A stretch of DNA of 64,000 nt from Acidimicrobiaceae bacterium (GCA_003155135.1 PMFN01000022.1:78684-142683); one strand, 5' to 3'; shown: positions 34,927 to 44,064, numbered from the stretch's first letter. Numbers and translations: made by a program. Notes: a model not told the origin generated them from the sequence alone.

Positions 34927-36414
34927 ATGATCATCGAAGAGACCGCAAAGGCTGCAGGCCTGTTCATCGACGGCAAGTGGCAGCCGGGCGAGGGCGAGAT
35001 CATCAAGTCGGTGAACCCGACGACCGGAGAGTTGATGGCCGAGACGCCGGCGGCGTCAAGCCGCCAGGTCGACGACGCGCTCGCCGCATCACTGTCGGCG
35101 TTCGACGGTGGCGAATGGAGCCGGCTCTCAGCGAAGGACCGCAGCGAGCTTCTCTTCAAGCTGGCTGACCTCATCGACCGCGACAAGGACGACCTGGTCG
35201 AACTGGTGGTCTCCGAAGTCGGCTCTCCGATCACTTTGGCCCGCAACCTGCAGGTGGGTGCGCCGGCCATGTACTTCCGCTGGCACGCCGAGGCTGCCCT
35301 GCGCGGCCCGAGGGACGGCCTGGAGCAGCCGCTCGGCCTCCACCACAACCCGATCACCACCTCGAGCATGTTGCTGCGCGAGCCGGTCGGCGTGGTGGCC
35401 GCCATCACCGCCTACAACTACCCGATCAACCTCATCTCCTGGAAGCTCGGGCCGGCCTTCGCGTCGGGTTGCTCTGCGGTGCTGATTCCCTCGCCGCGAG
35501 GCGTGCTCTGCACGGTCGCTCTGGTCCGGCTCATCGAAGAGGCCGGGTTCCCACCCGGTGCGGTCAACCTGGTCTTCGGTCCACCGGCGGTGACCGAGCA
35601 GGTGGTGACCGCCGACGCCGTCGACATGGTCAGCTTCACCGGCTCGGTCCCGGTCGGGGCCAAGATCATGGCGCTCGCCGCGCAGAGCATCAAGAAGGTC
35701 GTCCTCGAGCTCGGGGGCAAGTCCCCGAACATCGTGCTGCCGGGCGCGGACATCGAAGCAACGGTGACGCCCTCGGTGTTGCGCTTTTCGCGCAACGCCG
35801 GCCAGGGGTGCGGCGCCACCACGAGGACCCTCGTCCCACGGGCCGACTACGACAGCTTCGTGGAGCAGACGGCAGCCGCCATGGAAGGGCTGGTGGTCGA
35901 CGACCCGCACCGTGACGACACCGAGATCGGCCCATTGATCACCGGTGAGCACCGCGAGCGCGTCGAGGGGTTCGTTTCGCGTGCGGTCGATGCCGGCGGG
36001 ACCCTCGTGACCGGTGGCGGTCGGCCGAGCGGCTTGGACGGCGGCTTCTTCTACGAGCCGACGCTGGTGGCCTCGATCGGCAATGAGGCGGAGATCTCCC
36101 AGGAGGAGCTTTTCGCTCCCGTTGGCGTGGTGCTGCCCTACGACGATCTGGACGAGGCGGTTTCCATCGCCAACCACACACGCTTCGGGCTCAACGCCAA
36201 CGTCTGGGGCCCGACCGCCCAGGCGCTCGAGTTCGCCCGCAAGATCCGCTCGGGGACCGTCACCGTCAACGGCGGCGGCGGGATGAATCCCGAGGCGCCC
36301 TGGGGCGGCTACCGGGAGAGCGGCGTCGGGCGCGAATGCGGCGAAGAGGGCTACCGCGAGTACTTCGAGGTGAAGCACGTCCAGTGGCCGGTCGAGCCGC
36401 CGGCGACCCGCTGA
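34927..36414 (+). CDS. Aldehyde dehydrogenase (copy 2)
   Basis: Aldehyde dehydrogenase, 495 residues. Glu261 lies in VLELGGKSPN and Cys295 in NAGQGCGATTR. The cofactor block is SFTGSVPVGAKI, and the C-terminal end shows YRESGVGRECGEEGY. The second Met was chosen as the start because AGGAGG is then at proper distance; the ATG two codons earlier sits directly on the ribosome site. It resembles copy 1 in length and in the AITAYNYP block, so the two are probably paralogues with different chain or ring aldehydes. It follows the SDR by 84 bases. Confidence 0.94.
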   Translation: MIIEETAKAAGLFIDGKWQPGEGEIIKSVNPTTGELMAETPAASSRQVDDALAASLSAFDGGEWSRLSAKDRSELLFKLADLIDRDKDDLVELVVSEVGSPITLARNLQVGAPAMYFRWHAEAALRGPRDGLEQPLGLHHNPITTSSMLLREPVGVVAAITAYNYPINLISWKLGPAFASGCSAVLIPSPRGVLCTVALVRLIEEAGFPPGAVNLVFGPPAVTEQVVTADAVDMVSFTGSVPVGAKIMALAAQSIKKVVLELGGKSPNIVLPGADIEATVTPSVLRFSRNAGQGCGATTRTLVPRADYDSFVEQTAAAMEGLVVDDPHRDDTEIGPLITGEHRERVEGFVSRAVDAGGTLVTGGGRPSGLDGGFFYEPTLVASIGNEAEISQEELFAPVGVVLPYDDLDEAVSIANHTRFGLNANVWGPTAQALEFARKIRSGTVTVNGGGGMNPEAPWGGYRESGVGRECGEEGYREYFEVKHVQWPVEPPATR

Positions 36415-36438
36415 GCTCGAGCGTCCGGGGGGCCAGCG

Positions 36439-36948
36439 GTGGGGAAGTTAGGCGTCGACGATCTCGAGGACATGAGCCTCGCCCGGCTCAGTGGCGAGGG
36501 CGTTGAGGAGCTCCTGGACGCGGCTACTGAGTGCACGCTCGTCTTCTCGGGACCCGACGGCTGGCCCATGGGGGTGATCGTGAGCTTCGTCCGCGCCGAC
36601 GGGCGGTTCTGGCTGACCGCCGTTTCGGACCGCCAGCACACGAGGGGCATCGCTGCGGACCCGAGGGTGACCCTGGTTGTCTCCAGCGCGGGGACCGGCC
36701 TCGATGGGCGCCGCATGGTCGCCATCAAGGCCCGCGCCCAGGTCCACCACGACCGAGCGACCAAGGAGGAGGTGCTCCCACTCATCGCCGGGCGCCTCGC
36801 ACCGAGCGGGCCCGAACACATGATCCGCCTGCTCGACACCCCCAAACGCGTGGTGATCGAGGTCCGGCCCACCGCGGTCTCGGTGAGCCACGACTCGCGC
36901 ACCATCGCAGGGGACGGGCGCGGGAGCGCAGGGGCGAGCGCGCCGTGA
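36439..36948 (+). CDS. Pyridoxamine-phosphate-oxidase-like flavin/F420-binding protein
   Basis: A 169-residue split-barrel protein. The strands VIVSFVRADGRFWLTAVSDRQHTRGIAADPRVTLVV match the PNPOx-like family that binds FMN or F420. The Arg after Thr (TRGI) and the DPRVTLVV motif are typical. It starts at GTG, 24 bases after the aldehyde dehydrogenase. The function could be reduction of a pathway intermediate, but no substrate can be inferred. Confidence 0.8.
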   Translation: MGKLGVDDLEDMSLARLSGEGVEELLDAATECTLVFSGPDGWPMGVIVSFVRADGRFWLTAVSDRQHTRGIAADPRVTLVVSSAGTGLDGRRMVAIKARAQVHHDRATKEEVLPLIAGRLAPSGPEHMIRLLDTPKRVVIEVRPTAVSVSHDSRTIAGDGRGSAGASAP

Positions 36949-36982
36949 GTCCCGGGCAGCACAACATGGGGAGGCAAAAGGC

Positions 36983-37489
36983 GTGAGCGAGGACAAGCAG
37001 AACGATGACCTGCTCCGGGAGCTGAAGGACCGCCAGGAGATCCAGTCGCTGAAATTCGCCTACTGCCGAGCGGCCGACTCGCTCGACATCGCCGGCATGG
37101 TGTCGGTGTTCACCGACGACTGCATCGTGAACTTCCGGCCCGACCGCAGTGACGAGCGGCGCGGCCGGGCTGCGGCCGAGGAGTTCTTCTCGGGAGCGCA
37201 GTCGGTGGTCACTTCGAGCAGCCACCACCTCTCCAACATGGACATCGTCTTTCGCGACCCCGACACGGCCGCGATGTACTCGTACCTCTACTCGTGGCAG
37301 CGCTTCACCGGCTACCCCGAGGTGAAGGACCGCCATCGGTGGGCTCGCTATGAGGACGTGTTCGTCCGCACCGCGGAGGGATGGCGCCAGTCCGAGCTGC
37401 TCTACGTCGTGGCCGGCGAGCTGGCGAGCGACCCGGTGCTGCGCATCGGGGAAGTGATGGACCGCCCGGTCTGGACCGGCGCCCCGTGA
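36983..37489 (+). CDS. SnoaL-like (NTF2-fold) protein (copy 2)
   Basis: A 168-residue NTF2-like protein: KDRQEIQSLKFAYCRAADSLDIAGMVSVFTDDC has the acidic cone of SnoaL/ketosteroid-isomerase-like folds, followed by SSHHLSNMDIVF and RWARYEDVFVRTAEGWR. It starts at GTG after GGGGAGGC. It sits 49 bases before the P450 in the operon. Likely an isomerase, dehydratase or ring-hydroxylation accessory fold; evidence does not decide between them. Confidence 0.82.
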   Translation: MSEDKQNDDLLRELKDRQEIQSLKFAYCRAADSLDIAGMVSVFTDDCIVNFRPDRSDERRGRAAAEEFFSGAQSVVTSSSHHLSNMDIVFRDPDTAAMYSYLYSWQRFTGYPEVKDRHRWARYEDVFVRTAEGWRQSELLYVVAGELASDPVLRIGEVMDRPVWTGAP

Positions 37490-37538
37490 GGGTCCCCCGA
37501 GCAGTTCGCCCACCCATCGACCCGGAGGAAGCACGACG

Positions 37539-38744
37539 ATGACGGACACCAAATCGCTCGAGGGAACCGGGGAGCCGGTCGTCTCGTTCAACATGAACGA
37601 GGCCACCGGCCTCTACGGCCACTGGCAGCAGATCGACGAGCTCCAAGAGCAGTACTCGCACTTCTGGACCACCTTCGCCTACGGGTACTGGGTGCTCACC
37701 GAACCCGAGGCGATCCGGGAGGCCTTCCAACGGAGCGACCTGTTCTCGAGCTCCTCGGAGGTGGCGTCGGAGCCCGACCCGAAGTACACCTTCATCCCGA
37801 CCAACATCGACCCGCCCGAGCACGTCAAGTACCGCCACATCTTGAACCCCCGTTTCTCGCCGGGAGCGGTCGGGAGGCTGGCCGACCCGACCGAGCAACA
37901 CTGCCGCTCGATCATCTCGGGGTTCGTGGACCGCGGGTCGTGCGACTTCATCACCGAGTTCGCCTCCGTCTTCCCCACCCGTGTCTTCATGAGCAGCCTC
38001 GGGCTGCCGGTCGAGGACACACCGATCTTCGTGGCACGGGTCGGCGAGATCTTCGCCAACCTGCGGGACCCGGCCATGTCCGACAAGCTCGTCGCCGCCC
38101 TCGCGTCGATCCGTGCCTATTTCTCCGACGCGCTCGAAGACCGCCGCAGTGCGCCACGTGATCCCGAGACCGACTTCTTGAGCCACCTTCTCTCGTCCGA
38201 GAAGGACGGCCAGCCCCTGAGCGACGAGGAGATCCTCAACATCTGCCAGGTGCTCGCCATGGCCGGGCTCGAGACGACGGCCGGGCAGCTCGGCTACATG
38301 TTCCAGCACCTCGCCACCCACCCTGCTGACCGCCAGCGGATCATCGACGACCCCGCGGTCATCGACAAGGCCGTCGAGGAATTCTTGCGGGTGCACGCCA
38401 TCGTCCTCCCGGGCCGAAAAGTCACCGAGGACATGGACTTCCACGGCTGCCCCATGCAGAAGGGCGACATGGTGATGCTCCCGATCCCGGCTGCGAACCG
38501 CTCCCCGTCGGTCCTGGACCATCCGACCGAGGTCGACTTCGACCGCCCGCAGACTCGGCACATCGCGTTCGGCCTCGGCCCGCACCGCTGCCTCGGCCTG
38601 CACCTGGCCCGCCGTGAGCTGGCGACCGCGCTGGCGGTCTGGCACGAGCTCATTCCCGAGTACTCGGTCGCCACCGACGAGCCCCTCGTCGAGCGCGGCG
38701 GGCAACTTGGCATCGAGCACCTTCCACTCACCTGGAGCACGTAG
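37539..38744 (+). CDS. Cytochrome P450 (copy 2)
   Basis: A 401-residue bacterial P450 with canonical motifs: the I-helix LAMAGLETTAGQ with acid and Thr, the K-helix EEFLRVH, and the haem loop FGLGPHRCLG with Cys351. It starts at ATG with CCGGAGGAAG upstream. It belongs to the operon led by the SDR and is followed closely by a thiolase-like gene. It probably hydroxylates a hydrophobic substrate or side chain using ferredoxin partners that are not encoded in this window. Confidence 0.95.
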   Translation: MTDTKSLEGTGEPVVSFNMNEATGLYGHWQQIDELQEQYSHFWTTFAYGYWVLTEPEAIREAFQRSDLFSSSSEVASEPDPKYTFIPTNIDPPEHVKYRHILNPRFSPGAVGRLADPTEQHCRSIISGFVDRGSCDFITEFASVFPTRVFMSSLGLPVEDTPIFVARVGEIFANLRDPAMSDKLVAALASIRAYFSDALEDRRSAPRDPETDFLSHLLSSEKDGQPLSDEEILNICQVLAMAGLETTAGQLGYMFQHLATHPADRQRIIDDPAVIDKAVEEFLRVHAIVLPGRKVTEDMDFHGCPMQKGDMVMLPIPAANRSPSVLDHPTEVDFDRPQTRHIAFGLGPHRCLGLHLARRELATALAVWHELIPEYSVATDEPLVERGGQLGIEHLPLTWST

Positions 38745-38790
38745 CGGACGACGGGAGCGGTGCCGCCGGTGCCGCCGATCGAGGAGCAAC

Positions 38791-39927
38791 ATGGCCACAA
38801 CAGAGAATCCGGTTGCGATCATCGGGGTCGGCTACACCGAGCTGTCCAGGGTGCCCGAGAAGCCAGAGACCGACCTCGCCGTCGCAGCCTGTCGGGCTGC
38901 CGCCGAGGACGCGGGGATCGGCTTTGACGCGGTGTCGGGCATCAACATCCAGGTCCACCACTACCCGCCTCCCGACACCGGCGCAATCGTCCGCGAGCTC
39001 GGCATCACCGATGTTCGCTGGAGCGTAGAGGGCGGCCTCGGCGTGGGCGCACTCGCCCGGGCGGCGCAGATCGTCGATGCGGGCATCTGTGACGCGGTGG
39101 TCGTCTGCAAGATCATGAACACGATCGCCCCGGTCAACGTGCCCGACATCGATCCCGAGACCGGCGGGGTCGGGGGCACAGCCCAGTTCGAGGTCCCCTA
39201 CGGGCTCGGCTACACCATGCAGCGCGTCGGGTTCTTGAAGCGCCGCTGGATGCACCGCTACGGGATCACCGACGACCAGGTGGGCTGGCTCTGCGTGACC
39301 CAGCGCGAGCACGCGCTCTTGAACCCGCACGCCATCATGAAAAAGCCGCTCACCATCGAGGAGTACCGGGCCAGCCGGTGGATCGCCGATCCGGTGCACC
39401 TCCTCGACTGCGACTACCCCGTGAACGGGGCGTTCGCCTACATCGTGGGGCGCCCCGAGCTCGCCACGGCGTCCAAACCCGTGTCGATCCTCTCGTGGAG
39501 CGGTGCGGGACGGGGCGACACGATGCCGCACCTGCGCCCCGAGGCCGACGACGGCATGAACCGCTGGGCGCACGAGGTCTACACCGATGCCTGCCTCGGC
39601 CCGAAGGACATGGACGTGTGGATGCTCTACGACGGCTTCAGCTTCCTGGCCATGATGTGGATGGAGCAGCTCGGGCTGGTGGAGCCGGGGGAGTCGGGCG
39701 CCTATGTCGAGGGCGGGGAGCGGATCCGCTTCGACGGCGAGCACCCGGTGAACACCCACGGTGGGCAGCTCTCCGAGGGCCGGCTGCACGCGACCGGCCA
39801 CATCTTGGAAGCCGTCCAGCAGGTGCGCGGCACAGCTGGTGCACGCCAAGCCGTGCGGGCGGACCACGCCGTCGTGAGCAGCGCCTACCCCCACGACGGT
39901 TCGGTCGCCATCTTCGGAAGGGCCTGA
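38791..39927 (+). CDS. Thiolase-like protein without nucleophile Cys, likely CoA aldolase (copy A)
   Basis: A 378-residue protein of the thiolase/lipid-transfer superfamily. The place where thiolases have the nucleophile Cys reads VEGGLGVGALARAA, so Claisen chemistry is unlikely. Instead it has MLYDGFSFLAMMW and NTHGGQLSEGRLHATGH, blocks shared with Ltp-type proteins that act as retro-aldolases with DUF35 partners in steroid side-chain degradation. A DUF35 gene follows 58 bases downstream. ATG with GAGGAGC upstream. I infer aldol cleavage of a hydroxyacyl-CoA. Confidence 0.85.
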   Translation: MATTENPVAIIGVGYTELSRVPEKPETDLAVAACRAAAEDAGIGFDAVSGINIQVHHYPPPDTGAIVRELGITDVRWSVEGGLGVGALARAAQIVDAGICDAVVVCKIMNTIAPVNVPDIDPETGGVGGTAQFEVPYGLGYTMQRVGFLKRRWMHRYGITDDQVGWLCVTQREHALLNPHAIMKKPLTIEEYRASRWIADPVHLLDCDYPVNGAFAYIVGRPELATASKPVSILSWSGAGRGDTMPHLRPEADDGMNRWAHEVYTDACLGPKDMDVWMLYDGFSFLAMMWMEQLGLVEPGESGAYVEGGERIRFDGEHPVNTHGGQLSEGRLHATGHILEAVQQVRGTAGARQAVRADHAVVSSAYPHDGSVAIFGRA

Positions 39928-39985
39928 CCGCCGCCGGGTACGCGGAAGGATGGAGTGGCCGAGGTTGCGATGACGAAGGAGCACG

Positions 39986-40444
39986 ATGACTGAGCTGAAG
40001 GAATCGAAAAGTGCCGGGGGGGCTGCGGTGGGGTCACGGCCCTGGCCGCTCGCCGATGAGCTGACCGCGCCGTTCTGGGACGCGGCTGCCGCACAACGCC
40101 TCGTGGTCCAGCGCTGCACCGAGTGCGCCCTCCTCCGGTTCCCGCCGTCCGCTCGCTGCTCGCACTGCCATTCCGACGGTGTCGAGTGGGCGGAGCTGAG
40201 TGGGCGCGCAACGCTCTACAGCTTCATCATCGACCACCGCAACATGATCCCGGGGTTCGAAGGTGCCTACACGGTGGCCCTCGCCACGCCTGACGAGGTG
40301 ACCGACGACTCGATCAGGTTCGTGACCAACGTACCGGGCTGTCCACCGGAGGACCTGCGAATCGGCATGCCCCTCACCGTGACCTTCGAGGTCGTCCACG
40401 ACGGGGTGACGCTGCCGCAGTTCGTCCCGGAAGCGGGCAGCTGA
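39986..40444 (+). CDS. DUF35 OB-fold/zinc-ribbon protein (copy A)
   Basis: A 152-residue partner-type protein. The rubredoxin-like zinc ribbon reads CTECALLRFPPSARCSHC at about residues 45-62, followed by the OB-fold (GRATLYSFIIDHRNMIPGFEG). Such proteins bind thiolase or Ltp-aldolase chains and are needed for activity in known examples. It is the last gene of the operon beginning at 34078 and is convergent with a CoA-transferase gene. Confidence 0.92.
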   Translation: MTELKESKSAGGAAVGSRPWPLADELTAPFWDAAAAQRLVVQRCTECALLRFPPSARCSHCHSDGVEWAELSGRATLYSFIIDHRNMIPGFEGAYTVALATPDEVTDDSIRFVTNVPGCPPEDLRIGMPLTVTFEVVHDGVTLPQFVPEAGS

Positions 40445-40457
40445 GGTCGAGCCCCGC

Positions 40458-41660
40458 TCAGATGACGCCCGAGGCCTCGAGGTCGGCATAGGCAGCATCG
40501 CTCATGCCGAGGAACTCTTTGTAGACGAGCTCGTTGTCGGCGCCCAGCGGCGCGCCCACTCGCCAGACCCGGCCGGCATGGTTGCGCAGCTTGGGCACGA
40601 CCGCCTGCATCCTGACCGGGCCGAGATCCTCGTCGTCGACGGTGATGATGTCGTTTCGCTCGGCGTAGGTCGGGTCGTCCATGATGTCCTCAGCGCTGTA
40701 GATCTTCGACGCCACCACGCCACTGGCCGCCAGGTGTTCCAAGACCTCTGACGACGGACGTTCGGCGATCCATGACGCCAACTGCCCCTCGAGCCGACCG
40801 GCGGTCACCTTGAGCTCGGACTCGGGAAGGGTGAGATCGAGGTCCTCGCCGAGCATCTGGGCCAAGGTGCGGGCGGACTGTGGCGTGCCCGCGGAGACGG
40901 TGATCCATTTGCCGTCCTTTGCCGAGAACGCGTTGACCACGCCCCCGGCGAACCCCGGCAGCTGGTTGCCGGCCCGCATTGGGGGGACGCCCAGCTGGTC
41001 CTGGATGATCACCTGCCACTCGATGAGCCGGTAGTGCGCCTCGAACAGGGCGAGGTCGATGAACTCGCCGGCGAAGGCTGCGTCATTGGCTCGCCGGTAG
41101 AGCGCGGTCTGGATAGCGAATGCCCCCATGAGGCCGGTAAGGGAATCGGCGTTGGAGTACCCCGCGTGCAGGGGAGGACCGTCGGGGAACCCGGTCAGGT
41201 TGACCACGCCGCTCATGGCCTCGCCGACCTTGCCGAACCCGGGGCTGTTGCGCAGGCTGGTGTCGGTGCCGAACCCGCTCACGTGCAACATGATCAGGGC
41301 GGGGTTCTCCGCCACCAACCTCGTCCAGTCGAGGCCCCACCGCTCGAGCGTCTCAAGGCGGAAGTTGGTCACCACCACGTCGGCCCAACGCGCCAGTGAC
41401 CGGGCAAGCTCCTGGCCCCCGGATGATCGAAGGTCGCACGTGGCTGAGCGCTTGTTGCGACCGGCCACCTTCCACCACAGGTGCGTCCCGTCCCTGACGG
41501 CCCCGATGCGGCGTTGGGGGTCGCCGGCGGCGGGGTCCTCAAGATGGACGACATCGGCGCCGAGGTCCGCAAGCAGGCTCCCGGCCATCGGGCCCGCGAC
41601 CAGCTGTGCGATCTCGAGCACCTTCAACCCGTGCAGTGCCGCTCGATCGTTCTCACTCAT
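40458..41660 (-). CDS. CaiB/BaiF family CoA-transferase (copy 2)
   Basis: Family III CoA-transferase, 400 residues. It shows the opening GLKVLEIAQLVAGPMAGSLLADLGADVVHLEDP and the RNKRSATCDLR block. Where formyl-CoA transferase has its catalytic Asp (in Y-D-x-x-x-Q-A-x-S-G) the sequence is FGKVGEAMSG, with Gly by hand alignment. It is closely related along its length to the protein at 46141-47346, which has the same change. It is last in a minus-strand operon after SDR, APH-like and CMD-like genes. Confidence 0.9.
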   Translation of the reverse strand: MSENDRAALHGLKVLEIAQLVAGPMAGSLLADLGADVVHLEDPAAGDPQRRIGAVRDGTHLWWKVAGRNKRSATCDLRSSGGQELARSLARWADVVVTNFRLETLERWGLDWTRLVAENPALIMLHVSGFGTDTSLRNSPGFGKVGEAMSGVVNLTGFPDGPPLHAGYSNADSLTGLMGAFAIQTALYRRANDAAFAGEFIDLALFEAHYRLIEWQVIIQDQLGVPPMRAGNQLPGFAGGVVNAFSAKDGKWITVSAGTPQSARTLAQMLGEDLDLTLPESELKVTAGRLEGQLASWIAERPSSEVLEHLAASGVVASKIYSAEDIMDDPTYAERNDIITVDDEDLGPVRMQAVVPKLRNHAGRVWRVGAPLGADNELVYKEFLGMSDAAYADLEASGVI

Positions 41661-41711
41661 CGGGCTCCTCCTTCGCTCGTCGACTCGGCTCGTACCGACA
41701 CCGCGGTCGCG

Positions 41712-42224
41712 TCAGTCCGCTTCGTCACCCAACTGCTGGTAGGCGTTCATGACGATGGCGAGGTGCGAGTAGTAACCGATCGTGGCGGCGAGCTCGAGGA
41801 AGCCGCGATCACCGACGACGGACACCACTCGCTCTCGCAGCGCGTCGGGGATGCGGTGCGCGCGCAGGAGCTCCCGGGCGGTCTCGATCACCACGGATTC
41901 CCCCGACCGCTCGAGCGGAGCCGACGGATCGTCGTGCTCGACCACCTCGATCGCCGCCTCCGTCGTTCCGGCTTTCACAGCAAGGCGCCGGTGTTGTCGC
42001 CACTCGAAGTCACAGCGCTGCTCATGGGCGGTGACCAGGATGGCGAGCTCTCGCAGATCCGCCGCGAGCTCGCTGTGGAAACGGAGGTACTCGCCCAATG
42101 AGGCAGTGCGCCTCGCCACCTCGGGTGAGGCGAGGAGCAGCTCGAACGGCAACCCGAGGCCGCCGCGGCTCGCCACGATCTCTGCAGCCACCTCGTCGCG
42201 GGTCGCCTCCTGGCCGCCTGCCAT
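41712..42224 (-). CDS. Carboxymuconolactone-decarboxylase-like protein (copy 1)
   Basis: A 170-residue helical AhpD/CMD-fold protein. The core LRELAILVTAHEQRCDFEWRQH and RRLAVKAGTTEAAIEVVE match the family; the CxxC of peroxidase-type AhpD is absent, with Glu-Trp-x-x-His instead, as in gamma-carboxymuconolactone decarboxylase-like members. A second half carries AYQQLG at the end. The start at 42224 (MAGGQEATRD) is not certain. It lies 17 bases after the APH-like gene, in the same operon. Confidence 0.8.
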   Translation of the reverse strand: MAGGQEATRDEVAAEIVASRGGLGLPFELLLASPEVARRTASLGEYLRFHSELAADLRELAILVTAHEQRCDFEWRQHRRLAVKAGTTEAAIEVVEHDDPSAPLERSGESVVIETARELLRAHRIPDALRERVVSVVGDRGFLELAATIGYYSHLAIVMNAYQQLGDEAD

Positions 42225-42241
42225 CGCGTCGTCGCTCTCGA

Positions 42242-43243
42242 TCAGTCGAGCTGCTCGGCGAGCGCCGAGCCGCTCCGGATGAGGGCCGGGATGGCCGTGA
42301 CCAGGCGCTCCTGGTACGGGTCCTCCCGCCGGCCCGTCCTGTGCCGGCGGAGGTTGTTGCCCATGATGGCGGCCATCTTGTAGCGGGTTGCCGCGTCGAA
42401 CCACGCCATGTCGCTGATCGTGGTGCCGGCCGACTTCTCGTAGACCGACAGCAGGTCGTCGACGGGAAGCACGCCTTCCATGTCGGTGGAGATCCCGGGG
42501 AGGTCCTCGGGGCACGACATGATCCGGAACCAGCCGAGGTCGACCCGCGGGTCACCGACCGACCAGATCTCCCAGTCGATGACCGCCGTCACCGCGCCGT
42601 TGTCGTCGCACAAGATGTTGCCGAGGCGGTAGTCGCCATGGACGATGCTCGGCCCACGGGGCTTGGGGACGCGCGACGCCAGCGCTGCGTAGAGCGCTTC
42701 GGCGCCCTCTCGCAGTTCGGGCTCGACGGTCTCCATCGTGGGCTGCCACCGGGCCAGCTCGTCCTCGGGTCGCGCCGTTGCCTCGCCGGAAGCGGCCGGG
42801 AGCTCGGTCGGGTCGAGCGCGTGCAGACGCGCCAGCGTCTCGGCGGCGTCAACGAAGCGCGCGTGGAGGAGCTCGGCCGGGCGGCTGCCGGCCTCCATGT
42901 CGAGGATCGGCTCTGCGGCCTCGCCTTTCGCCCACGAGAGGATGACGACCGGCGGAGACTCGGCGTCGACCGCCAGTACCTCGGGGACGGGGACGCGGCC
43001 GGTCTTCGCGATGTCGTCGAGCAGCGAGCCCTGGCGGAGCACGTCGTGGCGGCCCACCGGCTCGCGACCGGGCGGACACAGTTTGAGGACGACGGTCTCG
43101 GGACACTCCTCCCCGCGTAGGTTCCCGCGCACCGTCAGACCCGAATGCCCGGTCAGCGAGGAAAGGCTCTCGAGCTCGGCACCCGGCCAGCGTCGGCTGA
43201 CAGCAAGCGCCGCTCGGGACTCGATGGCGGGGTCGAAGCTCAT
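42242..43243 (-). CDS. APH-family phosphotransferase (ACAD10/11 kinase-like)
   Basis: A 333-residue aminoglycoside-phosphotransferase-fold kinase. The catalytic loop is IVHGDYRLGNILCDD and the metal-binding motif is VIDWEIWSVGDPRVDLG, with a N-terminal lobe including VVLKLCPPG. Members close to acyl-CoA dehydrogenases (ACAD10/11-type) phosphorylate 4-hydroxyacyl-CoA, so that role is more likely here than antibiotic resistance. An acyl-CoA dehydrogenase gene occurs at 51904. Its end overlaps nothing, and its start overlaps the SDR stop by four bases. Confidence 0.88.
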   Translation of the reverse strand: MSFDPAIESRAALAVSRRWPGAELESLSSLTGHSGLTVRGNLRGEECPETVVLKLCPPGREPVGRHDVLRQGSLLDDIAKTGRVPVPEVLAVDAESPPVVILSWAKGEAAEPILDMEAGSRPAELLHARFVDAAETLARLHALDPTELPAASGEATARPEDELARWQPTMETVEPELREGAEALYAALASRVPKPRGPSIVHGDYRLGNILCDDNGAVTAVIDWEIWSVGDPRVDLGWFRIMSCPEDLPGISTDMEGVLPVDDLLSVYEKSAGTTISDMAWFDAATRYKMAAIMGNNLRRHRTGRREDPYQERLVTAIPALIRSGSALAEQLD

Positions 43244-44025
43244 GCCGGCCCCGCCCCGGGATACGTGAGGCTCGTGACGAACCGGCCACCGTCGACGTTG
43301 ACGGTGGCACCGGTGATCCAGCGTGCGTCGTCGCTCAGGAGGAAGGCGACCGCAGCGGCCACGTCCTCGGGCTCCCCCAACCGTCGCATGGGCAGGATCT
43401 CCTCTTCGAAGCGACCGGACGCGCCTTCCCAGAGCACCCGGGCCATGTCGGTCTTGACGAGGCCGGGAGCGACCGTGTTCACACGGACGCCGTGTGGTCC
43501 GAGCTCATTGGCCAGATGGGTCGTCAGGACCTCGAGTGCCGCCTTGGACGCGCAGTAGGCCGCCAGCTGCGGCTGGTACTGGCGCGCGCCGACGGTCGAG
43601 ACGTTGACCACCGCCCCGTGCTGGTCGAGGAGGCCATGGCGGATGCCCGCCTGCACCATGGCGACCGCTGTCCATGTGTTCACCACCAACGTCTTGGAGA
43701 ATGCGCCCTGCTCGATCTCGAGCAGGGGTGCCACGGAGGGGTTGATCGCCACCATGTTCACCAGCAGCCCGACCGGGCCGTAGCGCTCAGCGGCGTGGGC
43801 GACGAGCTCTTCGGCACCGCCGTCGTGGGCCACATTGAGGGCGATCCCGCTGACCTCGCAGCCGAGGCCCCGCAACTCTTCTTCTGCGCTCTTGATCTCG
43901 TCGGCCGAGCGGGCGTTGATCACGACCGATGCGCCGCCCTCCCCGAGCTTGCGGGCGACAGCCTTGCCGATGCCCTTCGACGAGCCGGTGACGACGGCGA
44001 CCTTCCCCCCAAATTCCGCTGCCAC
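43240..44025 (-). CDS. Short-chain dehydrogenase/reductase (copy 2)
   Basis: SDR of 261 residues. TGSSKGIGKAV is the nucleotide loop, and VINARSADE suggests NADP preference because a basic residue follows the second strand. The catalytic Ser lies in VNVSTVGARQ, and YCASKAA is the Tyr-x-x-x-Lys. The usual NNAG is VNMVAIN. It starts at GTG. It leads the minus-strand operon SDR, APH, CMD, CoA-transferase and is divergent from the ETF gene across a strong operator-like palindrome. It probably acts on a hydroxyacyl-CoA or ring alcohol. Confidence 0.92.
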   Translation of the reverse strand: MAAEFGGKVAVVTGSSKGIGKAVARKLGEGGASVVINARSADEIKSAEEELRGLGCEVSGIALNVAHDGGAEELVAHAAERYGPVGLLVNMVAINPSVAPLLEIEQGAFSKTLVVNTWTAVAMVQAGIRHGLLDQHGAVVNVSTVGARQYQPQLAAYCASKAALEVLTTHLANELGPHGVRVNTVAPGLVKTDMARVLWEGASGRFEEEILPMRRLGEPEDVAAAVAFLLSDDARWITGATVNVDGGRFVTSLTYPGAGPA

Positions 44026-44064
44026 TGCGACTCCCTCCGATTGTCCGGTCTCCTTCCGGAGCCG

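Noticed and set aside
27029..40444. Secondary-metabolite cluster (P450s, SnoaL-like, SDR, cupin)
   Set aside because: No polyketide synthase, NRPS, terpene synthase or carrier protein is present; CoA-transferases, thiolases and ETF point to degradation.
42242..43243. Aminoglycoside resistance gene
   Set aside because: The APH fold is present, but the setting among CoA-ester genes fits the ACAD10/11-type acyl-CoA kinase group better.
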